64,000 nt of DNA from Metabacillus sp. B2-18 (GTDB lineage Bacteria > Bacillota > Bacilli > Bacillales > Bacillaceae), in contig NZ_CP088245.1 of NCBI RefSeq assembly GCF_021117275.1, forward strand, positions 2,021,501-2,085,500. The letters run 5' to 3'. Shown piece by piece: positions 1 through 8,919 of this stretch (position 1 is the first letter of the stretch; every line of letters starts with the position of its first letter). Made by a program: the position numbers and the translations under genes. The notes under the pieces are model-generated. The model searched no databases. It saw only the letters and a program-made list of their open reading frames with translations, and had not been told where the DNA came from.

Positions 1-62
1 GAGTGATCACTTCAAAAGTGAGCCACTTTATCATTTCTAGCCCCCATTACTGGGAGGGATTG

Positions 63-109
63 GGTGTTTGGAGGTCTTGCCCCGAGGAGGGGCAAGACCT
101 CCAAACACC
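63..109. terminator. 21-bp perfect hairpin beside istB
   Basis: Positions 63-83 and 89-109 are perfect inverted repeats around the 5-nt loop GAGGA, with a GC-rich inner stem (CTTGCCCC/GGGGCAAG). There is no T-run on either side, so intrinsic termination is not certain. It lies between the 3' end of istB (minus strand) and the left terminal repeat of the IS. It may block read-through into or out of the element. Confidence 0.5.
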
Positions 110-125
110 TCGCGTTCACTCCTGG

Positions 126-884
126 TTATGCTTTAGTTTCTCCATTTTGTTTCATACTTTGTCTAAATCGATAGGATTCTCCGTTCAGTAAGTGGATGTG
201 TGATCGATGGGTGAGTCGATCGAGAAGGGCAGCTGTCATTTTTTCATCTCCGAAAAGACTAGTCCACTCCGTAAATTCAAGATTGGTAGTAATAATAACG
301 CTTGCACGTTCATACCTACTTGAGAAAAATTGAAATAGGAGCTCTGATCCAATTTTTGAAAAAGGTACATACCCTAGCTCATCTACGATGATCACATCAA
401 ATTTGAGCCACTTCTTTTCTAAAGCACCGAGTTTATGCTCGTCATTCGCCATCAGTAATTCTTCTACTAATTTAGACGCTGTAATGAACTTGGTTTTATA
501 ACCATTCTTTATCATCTCAATACCGAGTCCTGTAGCTAGATGGGTCTTTCCAGTACCACTATTTCCGAGAAAGAGAATGTTTTCCTTTTTCTCAACGAAT
601 TCACCTTTAGCTAGTGTTAAAAAACGATTTCGATTTAGACTAGGCATTAAACTGAAATCATAGGTATCCAAGGTTTTCTGGACTGGAAAGTTTGCTTGTT
701 TTAGTCGCCTCTGTTTTTGATTTTCATCTCTCATTTCTATCTCTACTTCAAGTAAGGCTAACAAATACTCTTCATAGCTAAGGTTACGTTCTTCAGCTTC
801 TCTTGCGAGAGAGCGATACTGTTTGTGAATGGTAGGCATTCTAAGCTGCTTGGTTAAATGATCCACTAGTAATTCTGTTGTCAT
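126..884 (-). CDS. istB: IS21-family helper ATPase IstB
   Basis: 252 residues, the usual length for IstB. A Walker A motif GNSGTGKTH lies near residue 107 and a Walker B stretch VIIVDELGY near residue 165, followed by the sensor-like IITTNL. IstB is the AAA+ regulator that loads on target DNA and activates the IstA transposase. Its ATG begins one base after the istA stop, and the AGGAGGT ribosome site lies inside the istA 3' end, so the two are translationally coupled. No lesion is seen. It is unlike the second istB at 5577-6341 in detail. Confidence 0.93.
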   Translation of the reverse strand: MTTELLVDHLTKQLRMPTIHKQYRSLAREAEERNLSYEEYLLALLEVEIEMRDENQKQRRLKQANFPVQKTLDTYDFSLMPSLNRNRFLTLAKGEFVEKKENILFLGNSGTGKTHLATGLGIEMIKNGYKTKFITASKLVEELLMANDEHKLGALEKKWLKFDVIIVDELGYVPFSKIGSELLFQFFSSRYERASVIITTNLEFTEWTSLFGDEKMTAALLDRLTHRSHIHLLNGESYRFRQSMKQNGETKA

Positions 885-885
885 C

Positions 886-2409
886 TTACTGACCTCCTGT
901 TAATTGTCCATATTGAGCTACATTCGATTTTTTAACTTTATAATCTACTAGATTAGTAGGCGTTTTCTCTTTCGAAAGGTCATGGATTTTGACGTTTGCG
1001 TTTGTCAGTTTTTGAATTATTTCATGAACCACTTCATACCTAAATATCTGCGTTTGTTCCGCCTGTTGTAAAGCTTGCGTGAGTTTCTCCATTCCTATCT
1101 CCCGATGGAGAAGGAGTAGACGAATAAACTTTCGATCTCCTGCAGCACCTTCTTGTTCACGCATCTTTTGATGGAAACGCCTGAACACTTCTGGTACTTT
1201 AGAAGATTGAAAGGCACGGGCATCTCTGACAGCACGTGGTTTCTTTAATAGAGCTTCTAGATAATGATCTAAAACGGTAACCATTTGATTTCTCTCATAG
1301 GAACGAGAATGTTCCGCGATCACTTGATTTTGAGCCACAACGATCACACGATCCACAAAAATTTTTGCCCACACAGCTTGACCGACATAGCTACATGGAA
1401 CAGAGTATTGGTTGGTATCAACGGTTATTAAAGATGTTTTATTTACTTGGCATGAAACAAGCCTACACGCCTCAAAACGGTTCTCTGGCAATGGGTGAAG
1501 CTGTTGTTTCTCCTTTTCCCACATAGCTAAAACTGTTTCTTTTGAGTAAGGTACCATTCGTCTATCAGCCTCTTGTAGGCACCATTCTGAAAGGTATTCA
1601 TTTAATTCCTCTAACGATTGGACTTCTGGTTTAGGTACAAGGGCATTTCTTCTTATATAACCTACTGTCCCTTCAATGCGTCCTTTTTCGTTTCCAGATC
1701 GTACATTACAAAATTCTGCTTTGAATAAATAATGAGCCTGGAGAGCGATAAAAGATTCTTGTTCGAGGCGATCACGCCCCTGAAGAATTTTAAGTACAGC
1801 TGTTTTTAAATTATCGAAGAGTCCTTCAGTTGGAACGCCTCCAAAAAACTCAAACGCATGAACAAAACCATCTAAGAAAGCTTCTTGTTTTTCATTTAGA
1901 TAAGCTCTTACAAATCGTAGGCGGCTTGCCGAAAGCTGAATGCAAAAGAGGTAAACACGTTGCGTTCGACCCTGTAGAATAATGTCCGCCTCTCCCCAGT
2001 CGAATTGGAATTGGTGGCCGAGTTGAAAATCAAGTGGAATGAAGACTTCCTGTAGTTTCTTTTTACGTTTGGCAACGATTTTTCGAATATTGGATGCGGA
2101 ACCTTTGAAATCATACTCGTCTTCTAGTCGATTGAAGATTCTCGCAGCTGTATGTTTTTGTTTTCCCCAGCTCTTTAGATCTTCCTCAAGCCATTGATCG
2201 ATAATCGGCAATACTCGCTTTGTTTCATCAGAATACTGCTTTGTACCATAGACCTTTTGGCGTTGAATGGTTGTAGGAGCTACATTTTGTTTTAAGTATT
2301 TACTAACGGTGTTTCTTGAAATACCAAGTTTTTCTGCAATTTGTCTTTGTGATAATCCTTCAACCTCTTTTAAAAATTTGATACGATGAAATTGAGCCAT
2401 ATTGATCAT
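886..2409 (-). CDS. istA: IS21-family transposase IstA
   Basis: 507 residues, normal for IstA. The N-terminus has a helix-turn-helix (SQRQIAEKLGISRNTVSKYL, residues about 19-38). An integrase-type DDE core follows, with QFDWGEAD near residue 135 giving the first Asp and FDNLKTAV near residue 198 near the second; KGRIEGTVGYIRR near residue 243 supplies the Glu. It catalyses cut and strand transfer of the element together with IstB. AGAGGA lies 8 nt before the ATG at 2409. An ATG three codons in is also possible. It appears intact. Confidence 0.93.
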   Translation of the reverse strand: MINMAQFHRIKFLKEVEGLSQRQIAEKLGISRNTVSKYLKQNVAPTTIQRQKVYGTKQYSDETKRVLPIIDQWLEEDLKSWGKQKHTAARIFNRLEDEYDFKGSASNIRKIVAKRKKKLQEVFIPLDFQLGHQFQFDWGEADIILQGRTQRVYLFCIQLSASRLRFVRAYLNEKQEAFLDGFVHAFEFFGGVPTEGLFDNLKTAVLKILQGRDRLEQESFIALQAHYLFKAEFCNVRSGNEKGRIEGTVGYIRRNALVPKPEVQSLEELNEYLSEWCLQEADRRMVPYSKETVLAMWEKEKQQLHPLPENRFEACRLVSCQVNKTSLITVDTNQYSVPCSYVGQAVWAKIFVDRVIVVAQNQVIAEHSRSYERNQMVTVLDHYLEALLKKPRAVRDARAFQSSKVPEVFRRFHQKMREQEGAAGDRKFIRLLLLHREIGMEKLTQALQQAEQTQIFRYEVVHEIIQKLTNANVKIHDLSKEKTPTNLVDYKVKKSNVAQYGQLTGGQ

Positions 2410-2631
2410 CCTTTTGTTCCTCTTCTCTGATTGATAGTTTGGTCACTTACAATCATAAAAGAGGTTAATTAAATTGGAAATCGTGTGGCTCATTTTTTAT
2501 GTGATCAAACTATTGAAAAGTGGCTCAAATCTAATTTATCAAATACACCATTTTTCAGAAATAAAGAAATAAAGTAAACTAGATTAGAATGAAATTTAAA
2601 ATTAATAGATTGAATATGCAAGGTGAGAAAA

Positions 2632-3669
2632 ATGAAAATAATTATAGCTGAAAAACCTGACCAAGCTTCCACCCTATGTGCACAATTTCAAAGAGTAAAG
2701 CGGGATGGTTATTTTGAGGTGAAACCTAATGAACTGTTTCCAAAAGGTGCTTTTTTCACATGGGCTATAGGTCACCTAACGCAATTAAGTAATCCAGAAG
2801 CTTATAAACCAGAATGGAAAAAATGGTCTATTTCAATGCTGCCTATAATTCCAGATAGGTTTCAATACGAAGTAACGAAATCAAAATCAAAACAGTTTTA
2901 TATTATTAAACAGCTATTAAACAATCCAAACGTAACCGAAATTATTCATGCGGGTGATGCTGGACGTGAAGGGGAGTTAATTATCAGGAATATTATCCAT
3001 TTATCAGGAGTAAAAAAGCCAATAAAAAGATTATGGATATCCTCATTAACACCAGCTGCTATACAAACGGGATTTCAACAGTTATTAGACGATGAAAAAA
3101 CAAAAAATCTCTTTTATGAGGCTTATTCTCGTGCATGTGCAGATTGGCTCGTTGGAATGAATGCCTCTAGAGTCTATTCTTTATTGCTGAAAGAACGTGG
3201 AATGAATGATATTTTTTCAGCAGGGAGAGTTCAAACTCCAACACTTGCACTGATTGTTAAAAGAGAAAAGGAAATTGATTCATTTAAACCTGAACCATTT
3301 TGGGAGGTTGTTGCAACATTTAACATCAATGGCAAGAAATATAAAGGGAAATGGCATAAAGATCAGCAAACACGTGTAATGGATAAGGAACTAGCAAATA
3401 AAATAGCGGGGTTTTGTATGGGAAAGCCTGCTGAAATTAAAGATTTGATAACTGAAAGAAAAGAATATCAACCGCCCATGCTTTTTAATTTGTCCTCTCT
3501 ACAGGCAACTGCCAACAAGGCATTTAAGTTTTCACCTAAGAAAACATTAGATATTGTTCAATCACTCTATCAAAAGGGAATAGTATCTTATCCACGTTCA
3601 TTATATACAAAAAAGGATATGGACATAATTGATAGAATAGGAGAAAAGTTGAATTATAACGGTTTATAG
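2632..3669 (+). pseudogene. topB: topB 5' fragment (topoisomerase III), interrupted at the active site
   Basis: This encodes the N-terminal part of a type IA topoisomerase III. The Toprim glutamate is in IIIAEKPDQA, the metal triad in HAGDAGREGE (near residue 105), and the decatenation and domain regions follow. It reaches the catalytic tyrosine in SYPRS, Tyr codon 3589-3591, residue 320. Homology stops exactly after the Ser codon at 3600; the last 22 codons (3601-3666) are foreign sequence ending at TAA-type stop TAG. The missing remainder is at 35802-36992. I chose ATG 2632 behind AAGGTGAG over the upstream GTG 2623 because homologues start MKxxIAEKP. The product keeps the Tyr but lacks the C-terminal half and should be inactive. 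Confidence 0.9.
3601..3616 (+). repeat. Left terminal inverted repeat of the topB-inserted element
   Basis: TTATATACAAAAAAGG, matching 14 of 16 bases of the reverse complement of 35780-35795. It starts directly after the topB Ser codon. It is the presumed outer half of the recombinase crossover site. Confidence 0.7.
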
Positions 3670-3709
3670 CATGTCCATATGTTGTGGACATAATGAAAGT
3701 GGACATAAT
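3620..3709. repeat. Subterminal TGGACATAAT repeats (left end)
   Basis: The 10-mer TGGACATAAT occurs at 3620-3629, 3685-3694 and 3700-3709. An inverted ATGTCCA at 3671-3677 faces the second copy. The right end carries the related ATTAAGTCCA (35756-35765) and ATTAAGTCCC (35771-35780) in the opposite orientation. The last two left copies and both right copies share the spacer AATGAAAG. These are the likely binding sites for the element's recombinases or accessory protein. Confidence 0.65.
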
Positions 3710-3732
3710 GGGGTAATTAGTATTTCCGCGAA

Positions 3733-3769
3733 AACCATAACCGGAGACCCGTAACCATAACCGGAGACC
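3733..3769 (+). repeat. Tandem 17-bp direct repeat
   Basis: Two perfect copies of AACCATAACCGGAGACC (3733-3749 and 3753-3769) are separated by three bases. No gene covers them. They lie about 130 bp inside the left element end and 100 bp left of the second IS21, so they may be accessory recombination sites or a remnant of another insertion. Confidence 0.6.
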
Positions 3770-4012
3770 AATTACAGGTATTTAGATTATTTGGGACAAT
3801 CTATATTTATATTTTATACAATAGCTATTCATTCATAATAAAATTTAAACTTTTTAGTAAGAAGAATAGCACGTGTGACTGCTAGAATAAAGTATACAAG
3901 TTTTGCTTGATTTGATGAAACACTTATTTACCCAAATATACCAGCAATGAATATTACTCCTCCCCTGTAAAATGAATAATAGTTTCATTACTTACAGTGG
4001 GGGTCAGAAAAG

Positions 4013-5575
4013 GTGGATAAGTGGGAAATGTACATGGAAATAAGACAATTATTAAAACAAGGATTTAGTCAAACTAAAATAGCTGAAAAGTTAGGGATTT
4101 CAAGGTCAACAGTTTACAGACATTTGAAGAAATCACCTTCGGAGATGGCTGATTGGGTAGAATCTCTTAAGAATAAAAAGAGAATACTAGATCCCAATAA
4201 AGAGCTGATACTATCTTGGTTGAGGATGCATCCGGATATGTCAGCTGCACAAGTGTATGATTGGCTTCTGGAGAAATATGAAGATATAAATATTGGGGAG
4301 AGTACAGTTAGAAGTTATGTAAAGGATCTTAGAGAAGAATACCAGATAAAAAAAGAAACGTCTCCTCGAATGTATGAGGCAATCCCCGATCCCCCGATGG
4401 GCGAACAAATGCAGGTAGACTTCGGACATACAAGGCAACAGACAGCTGATAATAAGGAGATTAAGCTAACCTTTATAGCCTTTGTCCTCTCCCACTCTAG
4501 ACAAAAATATAAAGAGTGGTTGGATAGACCTTTTACAACACAGGATGTAATTAGAGCGCATGAGAATGCATTCAAGTGGTACGGTGGAATGACCAATGAG
4601 ATTGTGTATGATCAAGATAGTTTAATTGTAGTTAGTGAAAATGGTGGAGATTTAATTTTAACAAAAGAGTTTCAAAATTATAGGGAATCTAGGGGTTTGA
4701 ACCTTCGTGTTTGTCGCAAAGCTGACCCAGAAAGTAAAGGAAGAATAGAAAATGTTGTAGGATTCATAAAACAAAACTTTGCCAAACATAGAGTATTCCA
4801 TAACATTGATTCCTGGAACGAACAAGGTTGGGAATGGCTAAACAGAACTGGGAACTTTAAGGTACACAACACAACAAAAAAAAGACCGTTTGAAGTGTTT
4901 CTCCTCGAAAAGCAACACTTAAAGCCGGTCTCCAAAAAAATAGATATTCAAAATAACTATGATACAAGTATAGCAAGGTGTGTCCATAAGGACAATACAA
5001 TTCGTTTCGGTTCAAATCGGTACTCTCTTCCACTTGGCACATACAACAAATTGGATAAAGTATGTATCAAGGAAACGGAGAATAAAGAACTGATTATTTA
5101 TATCCCTGATACTGGCGAAATCATTGCAAAACATATGATTCCAAATGGCAAAGGCCAATTAGTAAAAGATAGAAAACATAGTAGAGACCGTACAAAAGGA
5201 GTCGAAGCATATATTAGCACAGTGGCCGAGGAATTTGAAGATAAAGAACGAGCCTATCAATATTTAGAGAAGGTTAGAGAGAAAAATCCTCGTTACATTA
5301 AAGACCAACTGCAAATTATCTTGCGTGAAGCAAAAGAAAGCAATAGCGAAGTACTAACCAAGGCGTTAGCAGAGTGCGTAAAAAGGAAACTATTTAGTGC
5401 AACAGATTTTAGCGATATCGTTGCATATGTGAAACGTCAACGCCAGATAAATGAAACAGTTATAGAAAACAAAATAGAAATCAAACCTTTGAACAAGCTG
5501 TCTGAATGGGTTTTAGAAACAGATGCACACAAAAGAAAAGTAGATTCTTACACGGTGTTAATGGAGGTAAAATAA
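4013..5575 (+). CDS. istA: IS21-family transposase IstA (element no. 2)
   Basis: 520 residues. A helix-turn-helix lies at about residues 18-39 (FSQTKIAEKLGISRSTVYRH). The DDE integrase core has MQVDFGHTR near residue 135, YDQDSLIVV near residue 199 and KGRIENVVGFIK near residue 243. It is full length and distinct in sequence from the istA at 886-2409. The GTG at 4013 is preceded by GGGGGT; the ATG five codons later is an alternative. One base separates its stop from the istB ATG. Confidence 0.93.
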   Translation: MDKWEMYMEIRQLLKQGFSQTKIAEKLGISRSTVYRHLKKSPSEMADWVESLKNKKRILDPNKELILSWLRMHPDMSAAQVYDWLLEKYEDINIGESTVRSYVKDLREEYQIKKETSPRMYEAIPDPPMGEQMQVDFGHTRQQTADNKEIKLTFIAFVLSHSRQKYKEWLDRPFTTQDVIRAHENAFKWYGGMTNEIVYDQDSLIVVSENGGDLILTKEFQNYRESRGLNLRVCRKADPESKGRIENVVGFIKQNFAKHRVFHNIDSWNEQGWEWLNRTGNFKVHNTTKKRPFEVFLLEKQHLKPVSKKIDIQNNYDTSIARCVHKDNTIRFGSNRYSLPLGTYNKLDKVCIKETENKELIIYIPDTGEIIAKHMIPNGKGQLVKDRKHSRDRTKGVEAYISTVAEEFEDKERAYQYLEKVREKNPRYIKDQLQIILREAKESNSEVLTKALAECVKRKLFSATDFSDIVAYVKRQRQINETVIENKIEIKPLNKLSEWVLETDAHKRKVDSYTVLMEVK

Positions 5576-5576
5576 G

Positions 5577-6341
5577 ATGAGTCAACTTCAACAAATACAA
5601 GACATAATGAAAGCATTAAGACTCGTTGAAACTGCCAAACACCTACCCCATTTGATCAGAGAAGCTGAGCAAAAGGACCAATCATTCACTCAATTTTTAT
5701 TAGATGTAACAACCTATGAGCAAGCTCGAAGAGAGGAAAAGCAATTAAATAATCGCTTAAAGTGGGCTACCTTTCCTTTTAGTAAAACACTCGAGGAATT
5801 CAATTTGAAAGAACAGAAGTCTTTAAGTAATAAACAATTAAATAGATTAAGAGACTTAACTTGGGTTGAACAGTTATACAATTTAATATTACTAGGACCG
5901 CCTGGTGTAGGCAAAACGCACCTGGCGGTCGGGCTAGGTATAGAGGCAATAAACCAAGGATACAAAGCTATTTTTACTTCAATGGGAGACCTAGTTCATA
6001 ATCTGAAAACGGAAGAATTCACGCGCAAATCTAAAGCAAGAATGAAGAGAATTAGAGAAGCAGATTTAGTTATCATAGATGACTTGATGTTCATGGCAAT
6101 GGATCAACAAGAAGCAAATATGTTTTTCCATTTAATAAACGATTTATATAACCAATCGTCCATTATTCTAACTTCTAACAAGGCTCCAAAAGAATGGGGA
6201 GAATTATTAGGAGATCAAGCTATAACAACAGCTATTCTAGATAGAATTCTGCATCGAGTAGAGATTATTCATTTAAATGAAGATAGTTATCGTATGAAGC
6301 ATCGTTCTACCATATTTGGGGAACAAAGTGTTTCAAATTAA
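5577..6341 (+). CDS. istB: IS21-family helper ATPase IstB (element no. 2)
   Basis: 254 residues, full length. The Walker A motif is LGPPGVGKTHLA near residue 106 and the Walker B is LVIIDDLMF near residue 162. It activates the IstA encoded just upstream. The right terminal repeat of the IS begins within 36 bp of its stop. No damage is seen, so this copy may still be active. Confidence 0.93.
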   Translation: MSQLQQIQDIMKALRLVETAKHLPHLIREAEQKDQSFTQFLLDVTTYEQARREEKQLNNRLKWATFPFSKTLEEFNLKEQKSLSNKQLNRLRDLTWVEQLYNLILLGPPGVGKTHLAVGLGIEAINQGYKAIFTSMGDLVHNLKTEEFTRKSKARMKRIREADLVIIDDLMFMAMDQQEANMFFHLINDLYNQSSIILTSNKAPKEWGELLGDQAITTAILDRILHRVEIIHLNEDSYRMKHRSTIFGEQSVSN

Positions 6342-6639
6342 TGAGCAAAAATTGTGTCATTCTACTTGACGGTCACAGCACGTCGGCTTTTTCAAAACCT
6401 CTATATCAAAAACTTCTAATTTTTAATATATCTTTTTTATTGGTTCCTTCACTAAATTCCCTAAATAAATCTTCAGATTGACAGGCCGAAAAACTTTAAA
6501 AAATATAAAATATTAATTATGAGTTCAAATATTAAAGTTTAGTAGTTATTATGTTTTAAATGATTTACTCTTTGTATTTTTAGAACTTGAGTGGATAAAC
6601 AATTTTTCATAATTGTTATGAAGGGAGAAAAACATCAAG

Positions 6640-8790
6640 ATGAGCAAAACACTTATACTAACAGAAAAGCCTTCTGTAGCTAAAAATATAGCAGATGCAC
6701 TAAAAATAAAAAGTAGACAGGATGGTTATTTTGAGGGCAACGATTATATTATCACATGGGCTTTTGGTCACCTATTACAGTTATTTGATGCAAAAGATTA
6801 TGATGAGAAAATGGCAAAATGGAGAACAGAAAACTTTCCATTTATTCCTGATAAATTTAGATATAAGGTGAAATCAAATCAAAAAAATCGTGATAAAGAA
6901 GATTTAGGCGCAAAAAAACAATTGAAGATCATATATAGTCTAATTAAAAGAAATGATGTTACTAATCTTATATCTGCGTGTGACTATGATAGAGAGGGAC
7001 AAATTATTGGAGATACGATCTTATATAAGATAAGACATGGTAAAAAGGTTTATCGTTTACTATTAAATGAGTGGACACCGAATGAAATACTAAAGGGTCT
7101 TAATAATATAATATCCAATGATGAGATGATTCCTTTAAGAAATGCAGGTATAGGTAGACAATGGGCAGATTGGACAATAGGAATTAACCTTACTTCTATG
7201 GCAACTTTAAAATATCAAGAGGGTAAAGGACAAGCACTTAATATTGGACGAGTTTTGCTACCAACTTTAAAGATTATTTATGACAGAGATAAAGAAATAG
7301 AAAATTTCGTTCCAGAAGATTATTTTAAACTAAAAGCATTATTTGCAACCCTATCAGGTAGTGAATATGAAGGGATTTATCATCTTAACAATGAGGATAA
7401 ATTTAAAGATAAACAAATTCTAATGGATATTCATTCCCTTTTGTCTGGAAAAGAGGGAGCCGTATCTGAAAAAAACGTTGAGAAGAAAAATGAATATCCT
7501 CCCTATTTATTTAATTTATCCAATCTTCAAGGGTTTATTACGAACAAATATCAGGGCTGGACTTCGGACAAAGTTTTGCGGATTTCACAATCATTGTATG
7601 AGAAAAAACTAATTACCTATCCTCGGACCTCAAGCAATTTTTTGGATGAAAGTCTTGTTGAACGGGCAGAAAATGTTTTGAATGTTCTAAAAAAGGGACT
7701 GCCTTATGAAAGTGAACTGAGATTTACAAGAACAAAAAGGGTATTTAATAATGAGAAGGTTGAAAGCCACAGTGCCATTATTCCAACGTATTTAGTCCCT
7801 AAATCATTGACTAAAGATGAAATGATTGTATATAATGCTGTGAAAAATAGGTTCTTAATGCAATTTATGCCTATAGCGGAATATGAAGAGACTACTCTAA
7901 CCACAATTGTAAATAATGTAGAGGGAGAATTTTTATCAAAAGGAAGGGTTCAATTAGTCGAAGGTTGGAAAAAGGTTGAGGAAATAGAAACAAAAGAATC
8001 CACTCTTCCATTTGTAGAAATTAATGAAAATGTCACTGTCAAAAATCATGAAGTAACAGCAAATAAAACTAAACCACCTAAATATCATACAGAAAAGACT
8101 CTATTACGAGTTATGGAAACTTGTGGTAAGAAGTATGATGATAGCGATGATAATGAAATCATGAATTCTATTTTAAATGGATTTAGTATTGGTACACCAG
8201 CAACAAGAGCAGAGACCATAAAAAAACTAAAAGATGTAGGATATATTACTACCCACAAAAAATATCTACAATGTACAGAATTGGGGAAACAACTCGTTGA
8301 AATGTTTCCGGTAAAAGAACTATTTGACTTAGGGTTTACCGGAAAACTTGAAAAAACCCTTCATGACATAGAAAAAGGTAAGCTTCGTAAAGAGGAATTT
8401 TTGAATTTTATTTTTGATTTTACGAATCAGGCAGTTGTAAAGATAAAAGAAGATCAAGGTCCTTCTTTAAAAAAGATTCCTAACAAGAATACTTATGAGA
8501 ATCTTGGGAGTTGTCCAAATTGTAAACACCCTGTCATCGAAGGTGAGAAAGGTTTTGGCTGCAGTAACTGGAAGAATGGTTGTAAATTTGTCATTTGGAA
8601 AAATGATAAATATTTAGCATCTATGAAAAAGAAACCAACTAAAACAATGGTTAAAAGTCTCTTGAAAAATGGAGTCGTTTTGGTTAATGGATTAACAAGT
8701 AAAAAAGGTAAAAAATTTGATGCAAATTTACGATATGAAAAAAACTCTGAAAACGACTATTATAGTTGGAAGATGGAGTTCGATAAATAG
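6640..8790 (+). CDS. topB: DNA topoisomerase III (second, intact copy on the element)
   Basis: 716 residues, the normal size for a type IA topoisomerase III, which relaxes negatively supercoiled DNA and decatenates replication intermediates. It shows the Toprim Glu9 (TEKPSVAKN), the acidic triad Asp115-Asp117-Glu119 (ACDYDREGQ), the active site ITYPRTSS with catalytic Tyr327, and a C-terminal Cys4 zinc module (CPNC...GCSN...CKF, about residues 622-647). A clear GAAGGGAG precedes the ATG. It differs clearly in sequence from the disrupted topB and is followed by a terminator at 8806. It lies inside the element that breaks the other topB, so it may replace the lost activity; that is inference. 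Confidence 0.92.
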   Translation: MSKTLILTEKPSVAKNIADALKIKSRQDGYFEGNDYIITWAFGHLLQLFDAKDYDEKMAKWRTENFPFIPDKFRYKVKSNQKNRDKEDLGAKKQLKIIYSLIKRNDVTNLISACDYDREGQIIGDTILYKIRHGKKVYRLLLNEWTPNEILKGLNNIISNDEMIPLRNAGIGRQWADWTIGINLTSMATLKYQEGKGQALNIGRVLLPTLKIIYDRDKEIENFVPEDYFKLKALFATLSGSEYEGIYHLNNEDKFKDKQILMDIHSLLSGKEGAVSEKNVEKKNEYPPYLFNLSNLQGFITNKYQGWTSDKVLRISQSLYEKKLITYPRTSSNFLDESLVERAENVLNVLKKGLPYESELRFTRTKRVFNNEKVESHSAIIPTYLVPKSLTKDEMIVYNAVKNRFLMQFMPIAEYEETTLTTIVNNVEGEFLSKGRVQLVEGWKKVEEIETKESTLPFVEINENVTVKNHEVTANKTKPPKYHTEKTLLRVMETCGKKYDDSDDNEIMNSILNGFSIGTPATRAETIKKLKDVGYITTHKKYLQCTELGKQLVEMFPVKELFDLGFTGKLEKTLHDIEKGKLRKEEFLNFIFDFTNQAVVKIKEDQGPSLKKIPNKNTYENLGSCPNCKHPVIEGEKGFGCSNWKNGCKFVIWKNDKYLASMKKKPTKTMVKSLLKNGVVLVNGLTSKKGKKFDANLRYEKNSENDYYSWKMEFDK

Positions 8791-8805
8791 TATTGGTATA
8801 GATAG

Positions 8806-8835
8806 AGATGGGTTAGTAAAAAACCCATCTTTTTT
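8806..8835 (+). terminator. Intrinsic terminator after the element topB
   Basis: The 9-bp stem AGATGGGTT/AACCCATCT (8806-8814 and 8822-8830) is followed by a T-run. It separates topB from the recombinase cassette that starts at 8920. Confidence 0.8.
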
Positions 8836-8919
8836 ATTAAACTTAATAAAAGTTATGTATACAAGTTATGTAGAATTTTATAGAATTAAGGTAATAAAAG
8901 AAATGGAGTAAGCGCACAC

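Larger units (their letters stand above)
1..2541 (-). mobile_element. IS21-family element no. 1 (left end outside window)
   Basis: It contains istA and istB on the minus strand. Its ends carry related inverted repeats: positions 4-26 (TGATCACttc...GTGAGCCAC) match the reverse complement of 2485-2507 (GTGGCTCA...TGTGATCA). A further GTGGCTCA copy at 2520-2527 is an outer repeat on the right; the equivalent outer copy on the left would lie before base 1. Multiple terminal repeats are typical of IS21 elements. The exact right end is uncertain (about 2530-2545), and no target duplication can be tested because the left flank is missing. Confidence 0.75.
3874..6377 (+). mobile_element. IS21-family element no. 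2, complete, with 5-bp target duplication
   Basis: It is 2504 bp. The left end TGTGACTGCTAGAAT and the reverse complement of the right end, TGTGACCGTCAAGTAGAAT, are imperfect inverted repeats starting TGTGAC. It is flanked by GCACG at 3869-3873 and 6378-6382, a 5-bp target duplication within the family range. It encodes istA (4013-5575) and istB (5577-6341). A stem-loop at about 3963-4003 precedes istA and may shield it from outside transcription. Confidence 0.85.

Noticed and set aside
3..191. Plus-strand frame of 62 codons at the window start
   Set aside because: It runs through the IS terminal repeat, the hairpin and the antisense of istB; no ribosome site or family resemblance.
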